Below are positions 32,503 through 44,042 of a stretch of DNA of 64,000 bases, in pieces. The notes beneath the pieces are model-generated. The model did not search any database. It saw only the letters and a list, made by a program, of their open reading frames with translations, and was not told the DNA's origin. The stretch is from the NCBI GenBank assembly GCA_017893485.1, contig CM030362.1:868001-932000 (forward strand). Direction: 5' to 3'. Position 1 is the stretch's first letter, and each line of letters begins with the position of its first letter. The position numbers and the translations under genes were made by a program. The DNA comes from Hemerocallis citrina. Its lineage: Eukaryota; Streptophyta; Magnoliopsida; Asparagales; Asphodelaceae.

Positions 32503-35500
32503 AAACAATGCTTGAGAGCAACATCCACAGAGGTGATACTCAACTCGGTGGCTGCCAAAATCATTCTCACTACCACAATGTAAGTTGTATGTTCTTAAAG
32601 TAAGAACATCCACAATGGTTTCTTACTTTTGCCATTTTGCCATTTTTTGGCAAAAAGATACCCACATCGGTTTGCTATATTCCCATATTTTGAGAAATTT
32701 GTTAGAGTTGCTTCTCATATTTGAGAAACAAAATGAGGATTCTCAAATTATAGGGGACGAAACAACATGTTCTGTCCGAGGATTTTTTTTTCTTTTTTTT
32801 AAAATCATCGGACGAAACGAGTCGTTTCGTCCGAATTTTTTTTCAGTTTTTTTTTTTAAAGATCGGACGGTACATGTTGTACCGTACCAAAATTTTATAT
32901 AAAAAAAAATAGAAAGAAGTTCTCAGGCAGAACATGTTGTCCCGTCCGAAGCAAAAAATTGCTTGGACAGGACAACATGTCCCGTCCCAATCAAGGGCCT
33001 TTTTCCAAACTTAATTCATTTTTTAAATTACTTAATCATTAATTAATCTAATTAATTACTATCTTAGTAATTTAATAACTAAATCTAATACTAATTTACT
33101 AACTAACTTAATCTAGTCACTTTTTAAAATTAAAATTAAAAAATTTGAAGTGAGACGGGACATGCTGTCCCGTCCGCCAAAAAAAAAAAAATCATTTGAG
33201 AATATTATAGCAAAGCACCGTTACAACGCAATTGCCAAATTGCTATTTGTATTTGCCATTTTGCCATATTTGAAGAATAACCATTGTGGATGCTCTAATA
33301 ATTAGTTGAACATATCACTTGGTGTTTACCTGTGTTAAATGAAAACAGAAATTTGATATGTTGAAATATACTATATATGTGCTTGTTAAGTATCATTTTT
33401 CGCTCCTTTGCTTTATTTTATTTAGAGAAAATCCGTTCTTAAATTCAGCATCATTCAGGCCTATAGCCTGCTGATGACCAGGTCAACTTATGAAGGCATG
33501 AGACTGGCTAATGAGAAGAACAGGCCTTTTGTTCTAACAAGGGCTGGTTTTATTGGGAGCCAACGCTATGCTGCAACTTGGACTGGAGATAACCTATCAA
33601 CATGGGATCACCTACATATGAGTTTACCCATGGTACTTCAGTTGGTAAGCTGATGAATTGATATTAAAATGTCCATTTCGTTAAGATCATTAGAAGGCTT
33701 GAAAGTTTTCATCATGTCAGTATAGGATTGGGTAACTTGGAATATTTCTTAGTTAGAAAGACAGTGATAGATTTCTTAGATCTGTCTTCGTAAGTTGTGA
33801 ATTAGGGAATTTATATCTTTAGTATTTCTTTTGCATGAAGAGGATGCACATATACAGCAAGAAGAAAAAGGAATAATGTAACCATAAATTATTGTTGTCC
33901 CCTATTCCCCTCTCTTTGTCGTCCTCTTCTGTATTTGCATGCCACTACTTTTATACATGACAAATAATATATACAGCGTCCGTAGTTATTAGCATTTACT
34001 CAATACCATTCAGGGTCTCAGTGGTCAACCATTGTCAGGACCAGACATTGGAGGCTTTGCTGGAAATGCAACGCCGAAGCTTTTTGGAAGATGGATGAGA
34101 TTTGGTTCTATGTTTCCTTTTTGCCGTGGGCATTCTGGAGCTGGACCTATTGATCAGGAGCCATGGTCGTTTGGAGAAGAAGTATGTTTTCTAACTTAAA
34201 ACTGCCTATAGCGGTCAATAGATAGTTTTTAGTATAATGACGAAGATGCGGGAATTTCTGAGCCAATACATACTTTGTCAGGAAGGATAACTAATGAACA
34301 CAAAACATTGGATGCAGTGATATAAATCTATATCGTAGCTTGAAATTTCCAGAGAACGAACTGCAAAAGATTTTAGGATTCCTGATTCTCTTTTACTTAA
34401 TAGTTTGCAGAATCTTTTTGCTGTTTGATATCCTGAAGAGGGGAGGCAGAGATTAGATAGAATCAGGGAAATCCACATTAGTGTGATATTTAATTCGATT
34501 GAACCCATATAAAGTGGGTGATCCAACCAATTTTAAAAAATTTGTACATCTTATCAGTCGGTCTTTAAGGATAAAAACCATTTCTAATATCTGCCTGGCT
34601 TTGTCTAATTCCTCTTGATCTAGATCAGATGATTCCTTTTCTGAAACTGTCCATAATGTCCAATCTAAATAAGAAAGATGCTAGCCAACTATAGCCAGAC
34701 TAATAAAAGTGCTGCTTCTTTGAGTGAGGATATGGCATGGACCTTTCTTAAGTTACCTTCCCCTGGAGGAAGATGAGCAAGATAAAGTTTTTCAACAAGA
34801 GCATCCTGATCGAGTGTTAAACATATATCCAGTGTGGTTTCGTTTTCTATCTTTTTTTTTTTGTTTCTTCTTACATGGTTTGCCTTCTGTGAAGCATTTG
34901 TTCCCCCTCAGGAACAAATTGAGAATCATGTCAGAAATTATTTTTGTAAAAAAATACTTCCTTTTTTATTTTTCAGTAATCAATAGGCTCTGTTGGATGA
35001 CTGAGTAGGGCTAAACTTTGATCTATATGGCTCTTGAATATAATTGATCTGAAAAAATCACTATTGCCACTGCATATAGGGAGTCTGTGACCCAAGACCT
35101 CCCACCGGGCATGGGGGAGTTGATACGGCATGAAAGCTCAATCAATCTCCTGAATTAAGTTGTACAATTGAGTGTTTCTTAGATAGATTTCTTATCACAT
35201 GTTTTGACATGAATCTCTTTCTTTTTTAGAGGAAAAGAAAAAACTCAGTAGTTTTAATACTAATGCTATTATATCCTATAGTGTGAAGAAGTATGCCGAC
35301 TTGCATTGAGGAGGTGCTATCGGCTTATACCACACATATATACCCTTTTCTATATGGCACATACGAAGGGCACTCCTGTTGTAGCACCCTCCTTTTTGGC
35401 TGGTATTCTCTTATTTGTGTTACTTCTACTTCCATAACTATCAGTAAATCGAAGTACTAATGCCTCCCCTGTTATTCAGATCCACAGAATTCCTGTTTGA

Positions 35501-35549
35501 AGACAGCTGAAAATTCATTTTTGCTGGGACCACTTTTAATTTGTTCAAG
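32503..35549 (+). pseudogene. Tandem duplicate of five GH31 exons
   Basis: A second copy of 30075 to about 32500 follows the first at once. Exons: 32503-32580 (one base lost from the A-run, so frameshifted), 33459-33644, 34014-34181, 35282-35402 and 35480-35549. The last four remain open and in phase but have changes at conserved spots: YGLLMARST to YSLLMTRST, RWMGFG to RWMRFG, GHSEAG to GHSGAG. The first intron gained a TIR element (32604-33295). Including both sets in one mRNA would repeat the catalytic barrel segment, so this set is probably skipped or dead. Confidence 0.9.
32604..33295. mobile_element. TIR element with palindrome array, copy 1 (TAA target)
   Basis: The 692-bp element has ends GAACATCCACAATGGTT and AACCATTGTGGATGCTC, flanked by TAA. 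The first exon set holds the empty site with a single TAA at 30179-30181, so the ends are exact. The interior has at least six imperfect palindromes of about 22 bp (32755-32780, 32808-32835, 32862-32885, 32925-32950, 32961-32988, 33151-33172), such as GACGGGACATGCTGTCCCGTC. TIR and 3-bp target fit the PIF/Harbinger group. No transposase. Confidence 0.88.
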
Positions 35550-35754
35550 GTACTCTAGCACTGCTTGAAAACCACTTCATTTGATTTGATTATGAAGTAT
35601 GAAGTACATTATTTTCCTCTTTCTGTTCAAGATCTTAGGATTACCATTTTTGTTAGGGTGATGAGCTAGCTATATTGCTTTTTTGTTTTGTTTTTTTGTT
35701 CAACTTCATCAAGGCCTTCACTTTGTCTTAATAGTCTTGGTGCATGTTCAACAG

Positions 35755-36050
35755 CACAACACCTAATAAAGGATCACATGAAGTATCACTTGATTTGCCA
35801 AATGGAACTTGGTTGCGATTTGATTTTGGTGATTCACATCCAGTAAGTGTATTTTTCATATAGTTATCATACATTTCAGTTGGCTTATTAATTTTTCTGA
35901 TTCTTATCCATTTTCTGATTTCAGGACTTGCCAACTTTGTTTCTGCAAGGTGGGTCAATAATTCCTGTGGGCCTTCCTGTTCAGCATGTTGGTGAAGCAA
36001 ATCTGACTGATGATCTATCACTCTTTGTTGCTTTGGACAGTAATGGTAAA
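35755..36050 (+). pseudogene. HGL1: GH31 exons after the duplication
   Basis: Exon 35755-35842 (PNKGSHEVSLDLPNGTWLRF, then DFGDSHP) and exon 35925 to 36045 or 36050 (DLPTLFLQGGSIIPVGLPVQ, then HVGEANLTDDLSLFVALDSN) are the post-barrel beta-sandwich of GH31. Phases fit either exon at 32455 or 35549. The following exons, expected to code for about 200 more residues before the C-terminal domain at 41733, were not found. A foldback element starts 20 bp downstream. Confidence 0.85.
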
Positions 36051-36070
36051 GTATCTAACGCATGTTTCTT

Positions 36071-36873
36071 CAGATTTTTTTTTAATATGCCACTTTTCGA
36101 AACTATTTGCAGAAAGAAAACAGTTGCCAAAGTATTTGCGCTCGTGGACTCAACAACTAAACTCGCCGTTCCCAACGGTGAGTTTAGTTGTTTCATGCTC
36201 ACCGTTGGAACACAGCAAGTGTAGCTTTTTTTTTTATAGAAACTCGTTCCCAACGGCGAGTTTAGTTCAAAATTTTCAATGAAGACTCGCCGTTCCCAAC
36301 GGCGAGAACATTTACACTAGATTCGATGTTGGGAACGGCGAGTTTTTATTTATTTATTTATTTATTTATTTATTTTGGAAGACTCGTTGTTCCCAACGGC
36401 GATGACATTTGCACAAAACTCGTTATTGGGAACGGTGAGTTTAGTTCCAAAAAAAATTCTATAGTTTTTTTTCGAAAATTCACTGAGTCCTACAAAGTGT
36501 CTCACTCTCTGTAAAATTTCCTACATCCTCGCCCTTCCCAATAACAAGTCTAGTATAAATGTCCTCGCCGTTGGGAACGGTGTCCTCGCCGTTGGCAACG
36601 GCGAGTCTTTATTGAAAATTTTGAACTAAACTCGCTATTCCCAACAGCGAGTCTAGTGTAAATGTCCTTGCCATTAAGAACGGCGAGTCTTCATTGAAAA
36701 TTTTGAACTGAACTCGTCATTGGGAACGGCCGTGTCCCAACGACGAGCATGAAACAACTAAACTCGCCGTTCCCAACGGGAAGTTGAGTTGTTGAGTCCA
36801 CAAGCGCAAATACTTTGGCAACTGTCCACTTTCTGCAAATAGTTTCGAAAAGTGGCATAGTAAAAAAAAATTC
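36071..36873. mobile_element. Foldback/MULE-like element with palindrome array
   Basis: Long inverted repeats of about 145 bp (36074-36218 and 36725-36871) carry GCCACTTTTCGAAACTATTT. The flanks share GTTTCTT (36064-36070, 36874-36880), a possible target duplication of 7-9 bp. The interior holds about a dozen imperfect palindromes of the type CTCGCCGTTCCCAACGGCGAG at irregular spacing. No protein. Long arms and target length favour a Mutator-like or foldback origin. Confidence 0.75.
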
Positions 36874-36880
36874 GTTTCTT

Positions 36881-38160
36881 GGTGCGTTTTAAAAAATATT
36901 CTTTGTACTGTTGCATCCAATAACTTTGTAGCTGAAGCTTGCCTGGTCTAACCAAACTTGGACGGATGTTTTCAGCTTCATTTTATTACCAACCTAGATC
37001 CTTTTTTGAGTAGGTTGGGGACATTTCATGTTTTCTTTGTGCAATTCTTTGGCATGTTTATGTTCATCGAATCAAATAGCTACATATAAATGTGAAATAT
37101 GGCAGAAAATAGATTGGACAATTTGCATTTTTACAGTCGGAGTAAACTTCTTTCTCAAAATAATGGTTTAAATTTCATGATTTAGTATGGAAAAACTCAT
37201 AAATTTAGTAGAATAGACTTATAGTTATCTTGAGGATTTTAGTATGCCATATTGGTGAATAAATACAGTTATTTGTGTACTTGTATGTAAACTCACCTGA
37301 ATACTAATTAATTAATGCAAACACTTAAAACTGCGCAACATTACCATCTTACGGTATTGGAGAGTGATCATTACCTATGCATACAATAAGTACATCTTTA
37401 ACTAAATTTCTGTTGAATTTTAAATTTTAATCTGGAAAAGTTGAATGTATGTTATATGAAAATATGATAATGGCCTTCAATGGGTAAAATGACTAATACC
37501 CATAGTGTGTAATTGTTATGATATATAATCTCATTGTCACAAATGTGCAATGTTTAAAATATCGAATATCCTTATCGTATCGGAAGGCAAATTTTCAGAT
37601 CGGATACCGAATATTGGTAATATCAAAAAAATATCGGGTTAACATATTAGATGGAAATATACATCCTAAATCTGGTTTAAATGACATTTACACATTATAT
37701 ATACAAATATAAAGAACTTAATGCAAGTAATAATAGTTATAACCGGAATATATACTCACCTACATGAAATCCTTACATAAAAGAAAGATAGCTACATATT
37801 ACAGATTTGAAGATAAGACGACGAATTTTACAAAAAAACTTGAAGACAAGTTGAAATGCTTATATTACAGGTAATGAATATTCATCCCTGTCATCATCAT
37901 CAAATCACATCTCCACCATTCATTTACACCATCATATACACGTTCATCACCAACAACTCACCACAACTGTATCACAAGAAGATTCATTGACTGCATTAAA
38001 TCCTCCAAGAGATAAGGAAGATAACAATCAAGTGTAACCATATATAGTTGTTATAGATATTTACTATTTAGATTTTTAGGATTATTTTCTATATGTTTTA
38101 CTTATCTTGTACATTTTCCTTATATCAATATCAATATCAATTAGCACAATAACATCATTG
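36881..38160. other. Intron-like AT-rich DNA, nothing recognised
   Basis: No exon of the GH31 gene and no transposon protein could be found in this stretch. Around 37548-37650 short related phrases (ATCGAATATC, CGGATACCGAATATTGG) suggest an old inverted-repeat element. Confidence 0.35.
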
Positions 38161-38164
38161 TGTG

Positions 38165-40050
38165 TTGAAGTATAGTATAGAGGCATAAAAGAATACTTTA
38201 TTGGATGCATATACTGGTTTCTATATATAAGCGAGTACAGAAAGTAATATAAATCTACTTCAGATACGGGACTAAACTAACACTATTTTAACACTCCCCC
38301 TCAAGCTAGTGCGTAGATTTGTTGAAGCCAAGCTTGCTCAAGAAAATTTGAAAAAGCTTAGGAGGTAGTGCTTTAGTTAGGATATCAGCAAGTTGTTCAC
38401 CGGACCGAACATATGAAAATGAAATAACCTTCTCCCACTCATCTCATACAAAGTGACACCCAACTTCGATATATTTTATGCACTCATGAAACACCGAATT
38501 TTCAAAAATATGTATAGCTGCCTTATTGTCACATTAGAAAGGAACTAGAGATAACATTGAGATTGTCAAGTCTTGAAGAAAAGATTTGAGTCATAAAACT
38601 TAAGAAATCAAATGCCCAATAGCTCGCTATTCAGACTCTGCACTTAATTTGGCTGCCACCGCTTGTTTCTTACCTTTTCCAAGACACAAGATTTTCTCTA
38701 AAGAATACAAATTTTCCACTAGTTGAGTGTCCATCATTAACCGATCTTTCCCGGTCAGCATCAGAATATCGTTATAAAGAAAAAGAATTACTAGGCCGAA
38801 AAAGAAGCTCTTGCTCTGGGGTTTTCTTAAGGTAGCGAAGAATGTGAACCACATCTACCCAATGAGTGATGGTCGGTGCATTCATAAACTGGCTGACTTA
38901 ACTAACTGCAAAGGCAATATCCGGCCTAGTCAGTGAGAGATATATGAGTTTGCCAACCAGCCTGCGATATCATCCTGGATCAGAGAACAATGTATCATTG
39001 GAGAAGGAGGAAAACTTAATATTTAGATCCATTGGTGTGTCACTGAGAAGACATCTTAACATTTCTGTCTCAGTAAGAATATCAAGGACATACTTTTTTT
39101 GAGAAAGAAAGATGTCATTCTTTGTGCGTGCAACCTCAATGCTAAGAAAATATTGAAGCGGACCAAGATCATTTGTTTGAAAGATTTGAGCTAACCGTTG
39201 TTTGATGTCTGCAAAACTTTGTGAATCACTGTCTGTGATAATGATATCATCAATATAGACTAACAGAATAATAATGTCTTTACTTCCTTTCTTTGTGAAG
39301 AGAGAATGGTTTGCCTTACTTATTGAGAACCCAAAAGAGTACACAACTTTGCCGAACTTTTTAAACTATGCTCGTGGATACAATTTGAGGCCATAAAGAG
39401 ATTTTTCAGCGAACATACGAGATTCTCCCCTATCGCTCAAAATCAGAAGGCTGTTGCATATACACCACCTCTTTCAAGTCTCCATTGAGAAATGCATTAT
39501 TGACATTAAGCTGATGAAGGGGCCAAGAACAATATGATGCAAGAGAGATAAAAATACGAACAAAAATGAGTTTCGCAACAAGAGAAAAGTCTACATAGTC
39601 GACCCCAAATTTTTGTGTATAATTTTTAGCAACAAGGCAAGCTGAGTAGGTCAACTGTGCCATTAGGATTATATTTGACAGTGAATACACATTTACAACA
39701 AACTGTCTTACCACTTACAGAGAGACGAACCAACTACCAAGTACCATTCTACTGAAGAGCCTGCATTTGCTCTTTCATGACTGCTATCCAAGCAGGGTGC
39801 TTGAGTGCTTCCTGAACATTGTTAGGAATAGAAATAAAATCTAAAGAAGAGGCAAAAGCTCGAAAGGATTTGGTCAGTTTAGAAGAAGAAACAAACTTTG
39901 CAATAGGAAAGAACACTTAGCCTTATGTTGACCAATATGTAAATCATCTGTGTTAGGAATATTATCGACAGAAGTGGTTGGCACTGGGTGAACAGTAGAG
40001 AGTACTGGTGGGATGTCTAGTCTGAACGAGCCTTTCGTCTTCTGACATAA
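38165..40050 (-). mobile_element. Copia element 3, 3' part, decayed
   Basis: On the minus strand, RT pieces at 39714-39430 (SWPLHQLNVNNAFLNGDLKE) and 39344-38970 (YIDD at 39246-39257, FLSQKKYVLDILTETEM) and an RNase H scrap at 38854-38627 (AVAAKLSAESE) lead to a polypurine tract (GCTTGAGGGGGAGTG, near 38305) and a partial LTR (about 38300-38165). The 5' half is missing: the element fades near 40050. It sits in the intron before the last GH31 exons. Confidence 0.8.
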
Positions 40051-40065
40051 ACCTAAAGTGGTTGG

Positions 40066-40080
40066 GGTGGTGGCGGTGGC

Positions 40081-40112
<32 letters not shown>

Positions 40113-40160
40113 GGATGGTGTTATTGTTGTTGTTGGTGGTGGTGGTGGTGGTGGATGTGG
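40066..40160 (+). repeat. GGTGGC/GTT microsatellite
   Basis: A run of GGTGGC hexamers followed by GTTGTTG and GGTGGTG. It yields long valine- or tryptophan-rich open frames that are not genes. Confidence 0.85.
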
Positions 40161-40187
40161 TGGGAAATCAAGACTCTACAACAACCA

Positions 40188-40577
40188 TTGGATGTGGTGA
40201 CGATCGTCAACCACCTGCCATCAATCCTCTTCCACTTCGTCGTTCCAATCGAGAACATAATCTTCCATCGTATCTTAAGGATTTTGATTGTTCAATCAAC
40301 TCATGCACTGCTTCATGTGCTTATCCTTTCACAACGAACCTTTCTTTTGAGAAATTTACTACCATTCACAAGGCATTTCTCACATCCATCCTCACTTCCA
40401 GTGAGCCTAAAACGTTCCCAGAGACTATGAAACATGCTCATTGGAGAGATGTCATGTCAAAAGAAATTCAAGTACTTGAATCCAAAAAAACTTGGTCATT
40501 AACCCTCTACCACCCGACAAAAAGGCTGATGGATGCAAATGGATCTTTAAGACTAAATTCAAAGCAGATGCTACCAT
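40188..40577 (+). pseudogene. Copia RT linker and RT start, copy B
   Basis: Same fragment as 20985-21404 (NPLPLRRSNREHNLPSYLKD, HWRDVMSKEIQVLESKKTW). It is cut by the solo LTR at 40578 and resumes at 41269. This is the start of the segment that was copied into the upstream intron. Confidence 0.8.
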
Positions 40578-41263
40578 TGTTGAATTCTAACTGCGGAATA
40601 AACTCAACAACGGCGACAAGATGCAAGAACTATAGAATCAAAACAAGAGAATAAAGAACAAGCAAAAGCAACACACAAGAACACACAAGATTTTATCGAG
40701 GTTCACCCAAACAATGGTTACTTCCCCACGCAGAGGCACTCCTGCGATTTCTACTAGAAATATGAAGATTAGGTTTACAAATCTCTCAAGAACTCACCAC
40801 CAAGGTGTAGGGTTTCTCTTTATCTTCCTCTCTCTTAATGACGGCTAGTACATCTCTCTTTTCTCTTGGCTTCAGTTAACCCTAAAATCGTACACAATAC
40901 AATATATATATAGGATTCCACATCTCTAATCTCAGCTATTCATTTATTCAGCGTCGGGACGGTCGACCGGTCCATCTTGACGGTCGACCGGTCTTCTCCC
41001 TCGACTGCACGAAATCCAACAGAGAGCGGGTCGGTCGACTGCGCGATCGACCGGTCATTCCTTTAAGCTACAAAGTTGAGTCAGAGAGCGGGACGGTCGA
41101 CTGCGCAGTCAACCGGTCATCTTGCCTGGGCGGTCAGGGGGTGCGGTCAACTGCAACTCTGCTGTAGCTCTTGCTACTCTTGACCTATAGCTCCCACTTC
41201 GACTCTCCCCATCTATCTTCTTCAACTCATCATTATCATGTATTGGATCCACAAACCCCATCA
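40578..41263 (-). mobile_element. Solo LTR, copy B
   Basis: Counterpart of 21405-22083, with the same ACCAT target duplication (40573-40577 and 41264-41268). Its presence in both copies dates it before the segment duplication. Confidence 0.85.
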
Positions 41264-41358
41264 ACCATAGAGCGACACAAAGCTCAGTTGATCGCCAAAG
41301 AGTACACTTAACAAGAGGGCATCGACTACCATGATATATAACAGATTACAACGGAAGG

Positions 41359-41363
<5 letters not shown>

Positions 41364-41411
<48 letters not shown>

Positions 41412-41486
41412 TAGTTATGCACGTGTAATGCACGCGTTGATAGATTCACAAATAACACTAAGGTCTTCTCCCACTATAATATTAGA
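41364..41486 (-). repeat. CT/TA microsatellite and mini-Helitron, copy B
   Basis: The (CT)n run is longer and the (TA)n run shorter than in copy A. The 77-bp TC...CTAAT unit is at 41410-41486. Confidence 0.5.
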
Positions 41487-41648
41487 TATATATATATATA
41501 AAGAAAAAGAGTTCACTATTATAATTGATTAATTTATGGAAGTAATGACATGTTGGAATTTAATGATACTCTTGTTTTAAATGCAGCAGTCTTCAACTTC
41601 AGTAAATTGCTCTATATTCTTCTAAGTCTAGATTTGTTATTTTTTGGT

Positions 41649-41656
41649 GCTGGTAT
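41649..41656 (+). other. Empty target site of the hAT element
   Basis: A single GCTGGTAT, where copy A carries the 3544-bp hAT element between two GCTGGTAT. Confidence 0.92.
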
Positions 41657-41732
41657 GGTTCCTTTTTTTCCATCTCATTTACAATGTTTTAACTGAATGC
41701 TGTTCTTTTGAAGGTTGGTTTGTTTGTTTGAG

Positions 41733-42180
41733 AGTGCACCCAATGTTCACCCTCATTAACCCCACAGAGGTTACTGTTGTATTCAGTTCGATTGAAGGTT
41801 CCAAGTGCTAAATCCACCCAGAGTCTGGTGAAGTATCATTTGTAGGAACTCAGCGTCCTAATGGTAATAAATCTGTCATCCATTTGTATACCCCACAAAA
41901 AAAAAACAAAAAACAAAAAACAAAAAACAAAAAACAAAAAAAAAACTTTATTAGGCCTTAAACTAAGTTTATCTTTCTTGAATTTTCAGGGGAGTGGATG
42001 TTGGTTGACAGATGTGCAGGTCTTAGTTTGGTAAATCATTTTGACCTAAGTCAGGTACATAAATGTATGGTTCACTGGGGAACAGGAACAGTTAACTTGG
42101 ATCTTTGGTCCGAAGAGAGGCCAGTTTCTAAAGAAACCCCCCTCAGAATATGCCACGAGTATGAAGTTGTACAATTCTGA
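41733..42180 (+). pseudogene. HGL1: GH31 last two exons, original position
   Basis: Exon 41733-41863 and exon 41990-42180 match 26120-26544 closely and lie downstream of the catalytic exons, where the C-terminal domain belongs. The first exon has TAA at 41809-41811 where copy A has GAA (Glu after SKC), so this copy would truncate the protein. The intron poly-A tract has become an A6C-type repeat (41897-41940). Confidence 0.75.
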
Positions 42181-42409
42181 TAGTTCATTTTGCTTGAGCT
42201 GAGGTCCATAAATTTACAATGAATGAAGACAATTACTCAGTTTCAAGTTACCACTTTATGTATGAACTTGGAAATAAGAAACCTTTCAGGTCCATGAATC
42301 TAGGAAACTTCGTGAGATCTCCTCACTCTAGTTTTGTATAATGTGGCATGTGAACATTCAGTTAACAAACTGCAGGGGGGATAAGGAGAGTTTGGCTTCT
42401 CATCGTACA

Positions 42410-42612
42410 CAGGGCCAGCCCTGAATTCCTGGGGCCCAAGACGAAAATCCCAAATAATTATTTTTTTGAGCCCCTAATTAGAATATTTTTTTACGCGCAA
42501 AATACGTGCATATATTTACAAGGAAAATACAAATTTGGGATCCTTAAAATTGCAAAAAAATTGGGGGCCTGAGGTGGCTGCCCCGCCGGCCTCAAGGTCG
42601 GGGCCGGCCCTC
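42410..42612. mobile_element. hAT-type miniature element (CAGGGC family), copy B
   Basis: Counterpart of 26777-26978, with the same flanks. Confidence 0.75.
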
Positions 42613-42829
42613 ATCGTGCAGATATGGTGTGCTTAGTTGTCCCTCTGTTGACATGGTGCAAGTAAGTGTTCCAACTGAACTGAGATCTATTCCTCCTGTA
42701 CAAAGATGTTGCTAGATGCAGTTGTTGATGTAATCTTCTTGAGAAGCACATTTTCTAGTTGGCTTCACCAATGATATGATTGGGCAATGAGTCCGATTCT
42801 CCCTATCTATTTGCTGGCTATTCGTATAA

Positions 42830-43018
42830 GAGCATCCACATTCGTTTGCTATAATTCTCATATTCTTATATTTTGAGAATAATATGAGAATTGAGCTCTG
42901 CAGTCGTTTGCTATTTTCTCAAAAATAGCAAATGATCTACAGTGCATTCTCATATTTGAGAAGTCGCGTAGCGAATATAGAAATATAGAGGACGATAGAT
43001 GATGTCTCGTTGCGTAAA

Positions 43019-43049
<31 letters not shown>

Positions 43050-43366
43050 GGCTCGGACGATACATGATCTATTTTCATGTATCGTCCTTGCCAAATTTTC
43101 TAAAAAAAAATTTGTAAACTCCTCCAACGGGACATCATGTCCCGTTTGATCATTGATCGGCCGGGACATGATGTCCCATCCGAGGTGTTTACATATTTAT
43201 TTTTTTTTGGGTTTGTTTTTGGATTTATTTTTAGGGACGATACAAGATGAATCGTCCCACCTAAAAATAAGAAAATTTTGCCAAATACGACTGCAGACGA
43301 TACAATCAATTTCATTTCTATTCTTTTGATTTTGCCAAAAAATAAGAAACCCCATTGTGGATGCTC
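42830..43366. mobile_element. TIR element with palindrome array, copy 2 (TAA target)
   Basis: The 537-bp element has ends GAGCATCCACATTCG and the imperfect CCATTGTGGATGCTC, flanked by TAA. Copy A has the empty site (single TAA in TTCGTATAACAAATAG near 27190), which fixes the ends. The interior palindromes include a hairpin GGACGATACATGA...TCATGTATCGTCC (43053-43087), ACGGGACATCATGTCCCGT (43118-43136) and GGGACATGATGTCCC (43163-43177). No protein. Confidence 0.88.
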
Positions 43367-43682
43367 TAACAAATAGACAAGCCTTTATGTTTCATTAACA
43401 AATAGACAAGCAGATTTTTCATCCTTTAAAGTTTAAACAAGATAAAGGTGAAGTTCCCCCTCTCAAACTTATGAATTTTTGTACCAGTCGGCACATATAA
43501 GTTACATTAGTGAAGAATAATGTGGTTCCGATACACAGTAGCCAATGATACTCATGTATCATTGTAAGTTTATAACCGATCTGTCTATAGTATGTATATA
43601 TAATAGAAGAATATAATATATATCTGATAAGGAGCCCATCTCACCATCTCATAATAGACTAATATGGATTGCATACGGAGGC

Positions 43683-43760
43683 GAGTGCATAATGAAAGGT
43701 TTCTCATATATATATGTACTAGAGTGCATAATGAAAGGTTTCTCATATATATATGTACTA
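43683..43760 (+). repeat. 39-bp tandem duplication
   Basis: Units start at 43683 and 43722 (GAGTGCATAATGAAAGG). Copy A has a single unit. The second unit ends where the mini-Helitron begins. Confidence 0.8.
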
Positions 43761-43916
43761 GTATGATGCACGTGCGATACACGTGGAGGAGGAAGGAAAA
43801 GGACAAAAAAAAAACCTACCAGCACGTGTGCTGCACGTGTTTGTACACATACAAAAAACAATAAAAAATTGTTTATTTGTTCGGAACCCCATCTCTCCCA
43901 TTATAATAGTTATAGA
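43757..43916 (-). mobile_element. Mini-Helitron present only in copy B
   Basis: On the minus strand it starts TCTATAACTATTATAATGGG and ends with a CACGTGTATCGCACGTG hairpin, then CATACTAGT, following the TC...hairpin...CTRRT rule. Copy A lacks it (continuous at about 27540), so it moved in after the duplication. Confidence 0.7.
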
Positions 43917-44042
43917 TATATAGCTCAAGTTTGAATAGTATGACAATAATTAGTTGTAAATAAAAGTCCATGTTTCCATTACTATATGTTGAAAAATAAT
44001 TATAAATGAGGGTATAAAATTCAACTTCTTAGAATTTTGAGG

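Noticed and set aside
40058..40430. Long valine- and tryptophan-rich open frames
   Set aside because: They are translations of a GGTGGC microsatellite joined to a Copia scrap.
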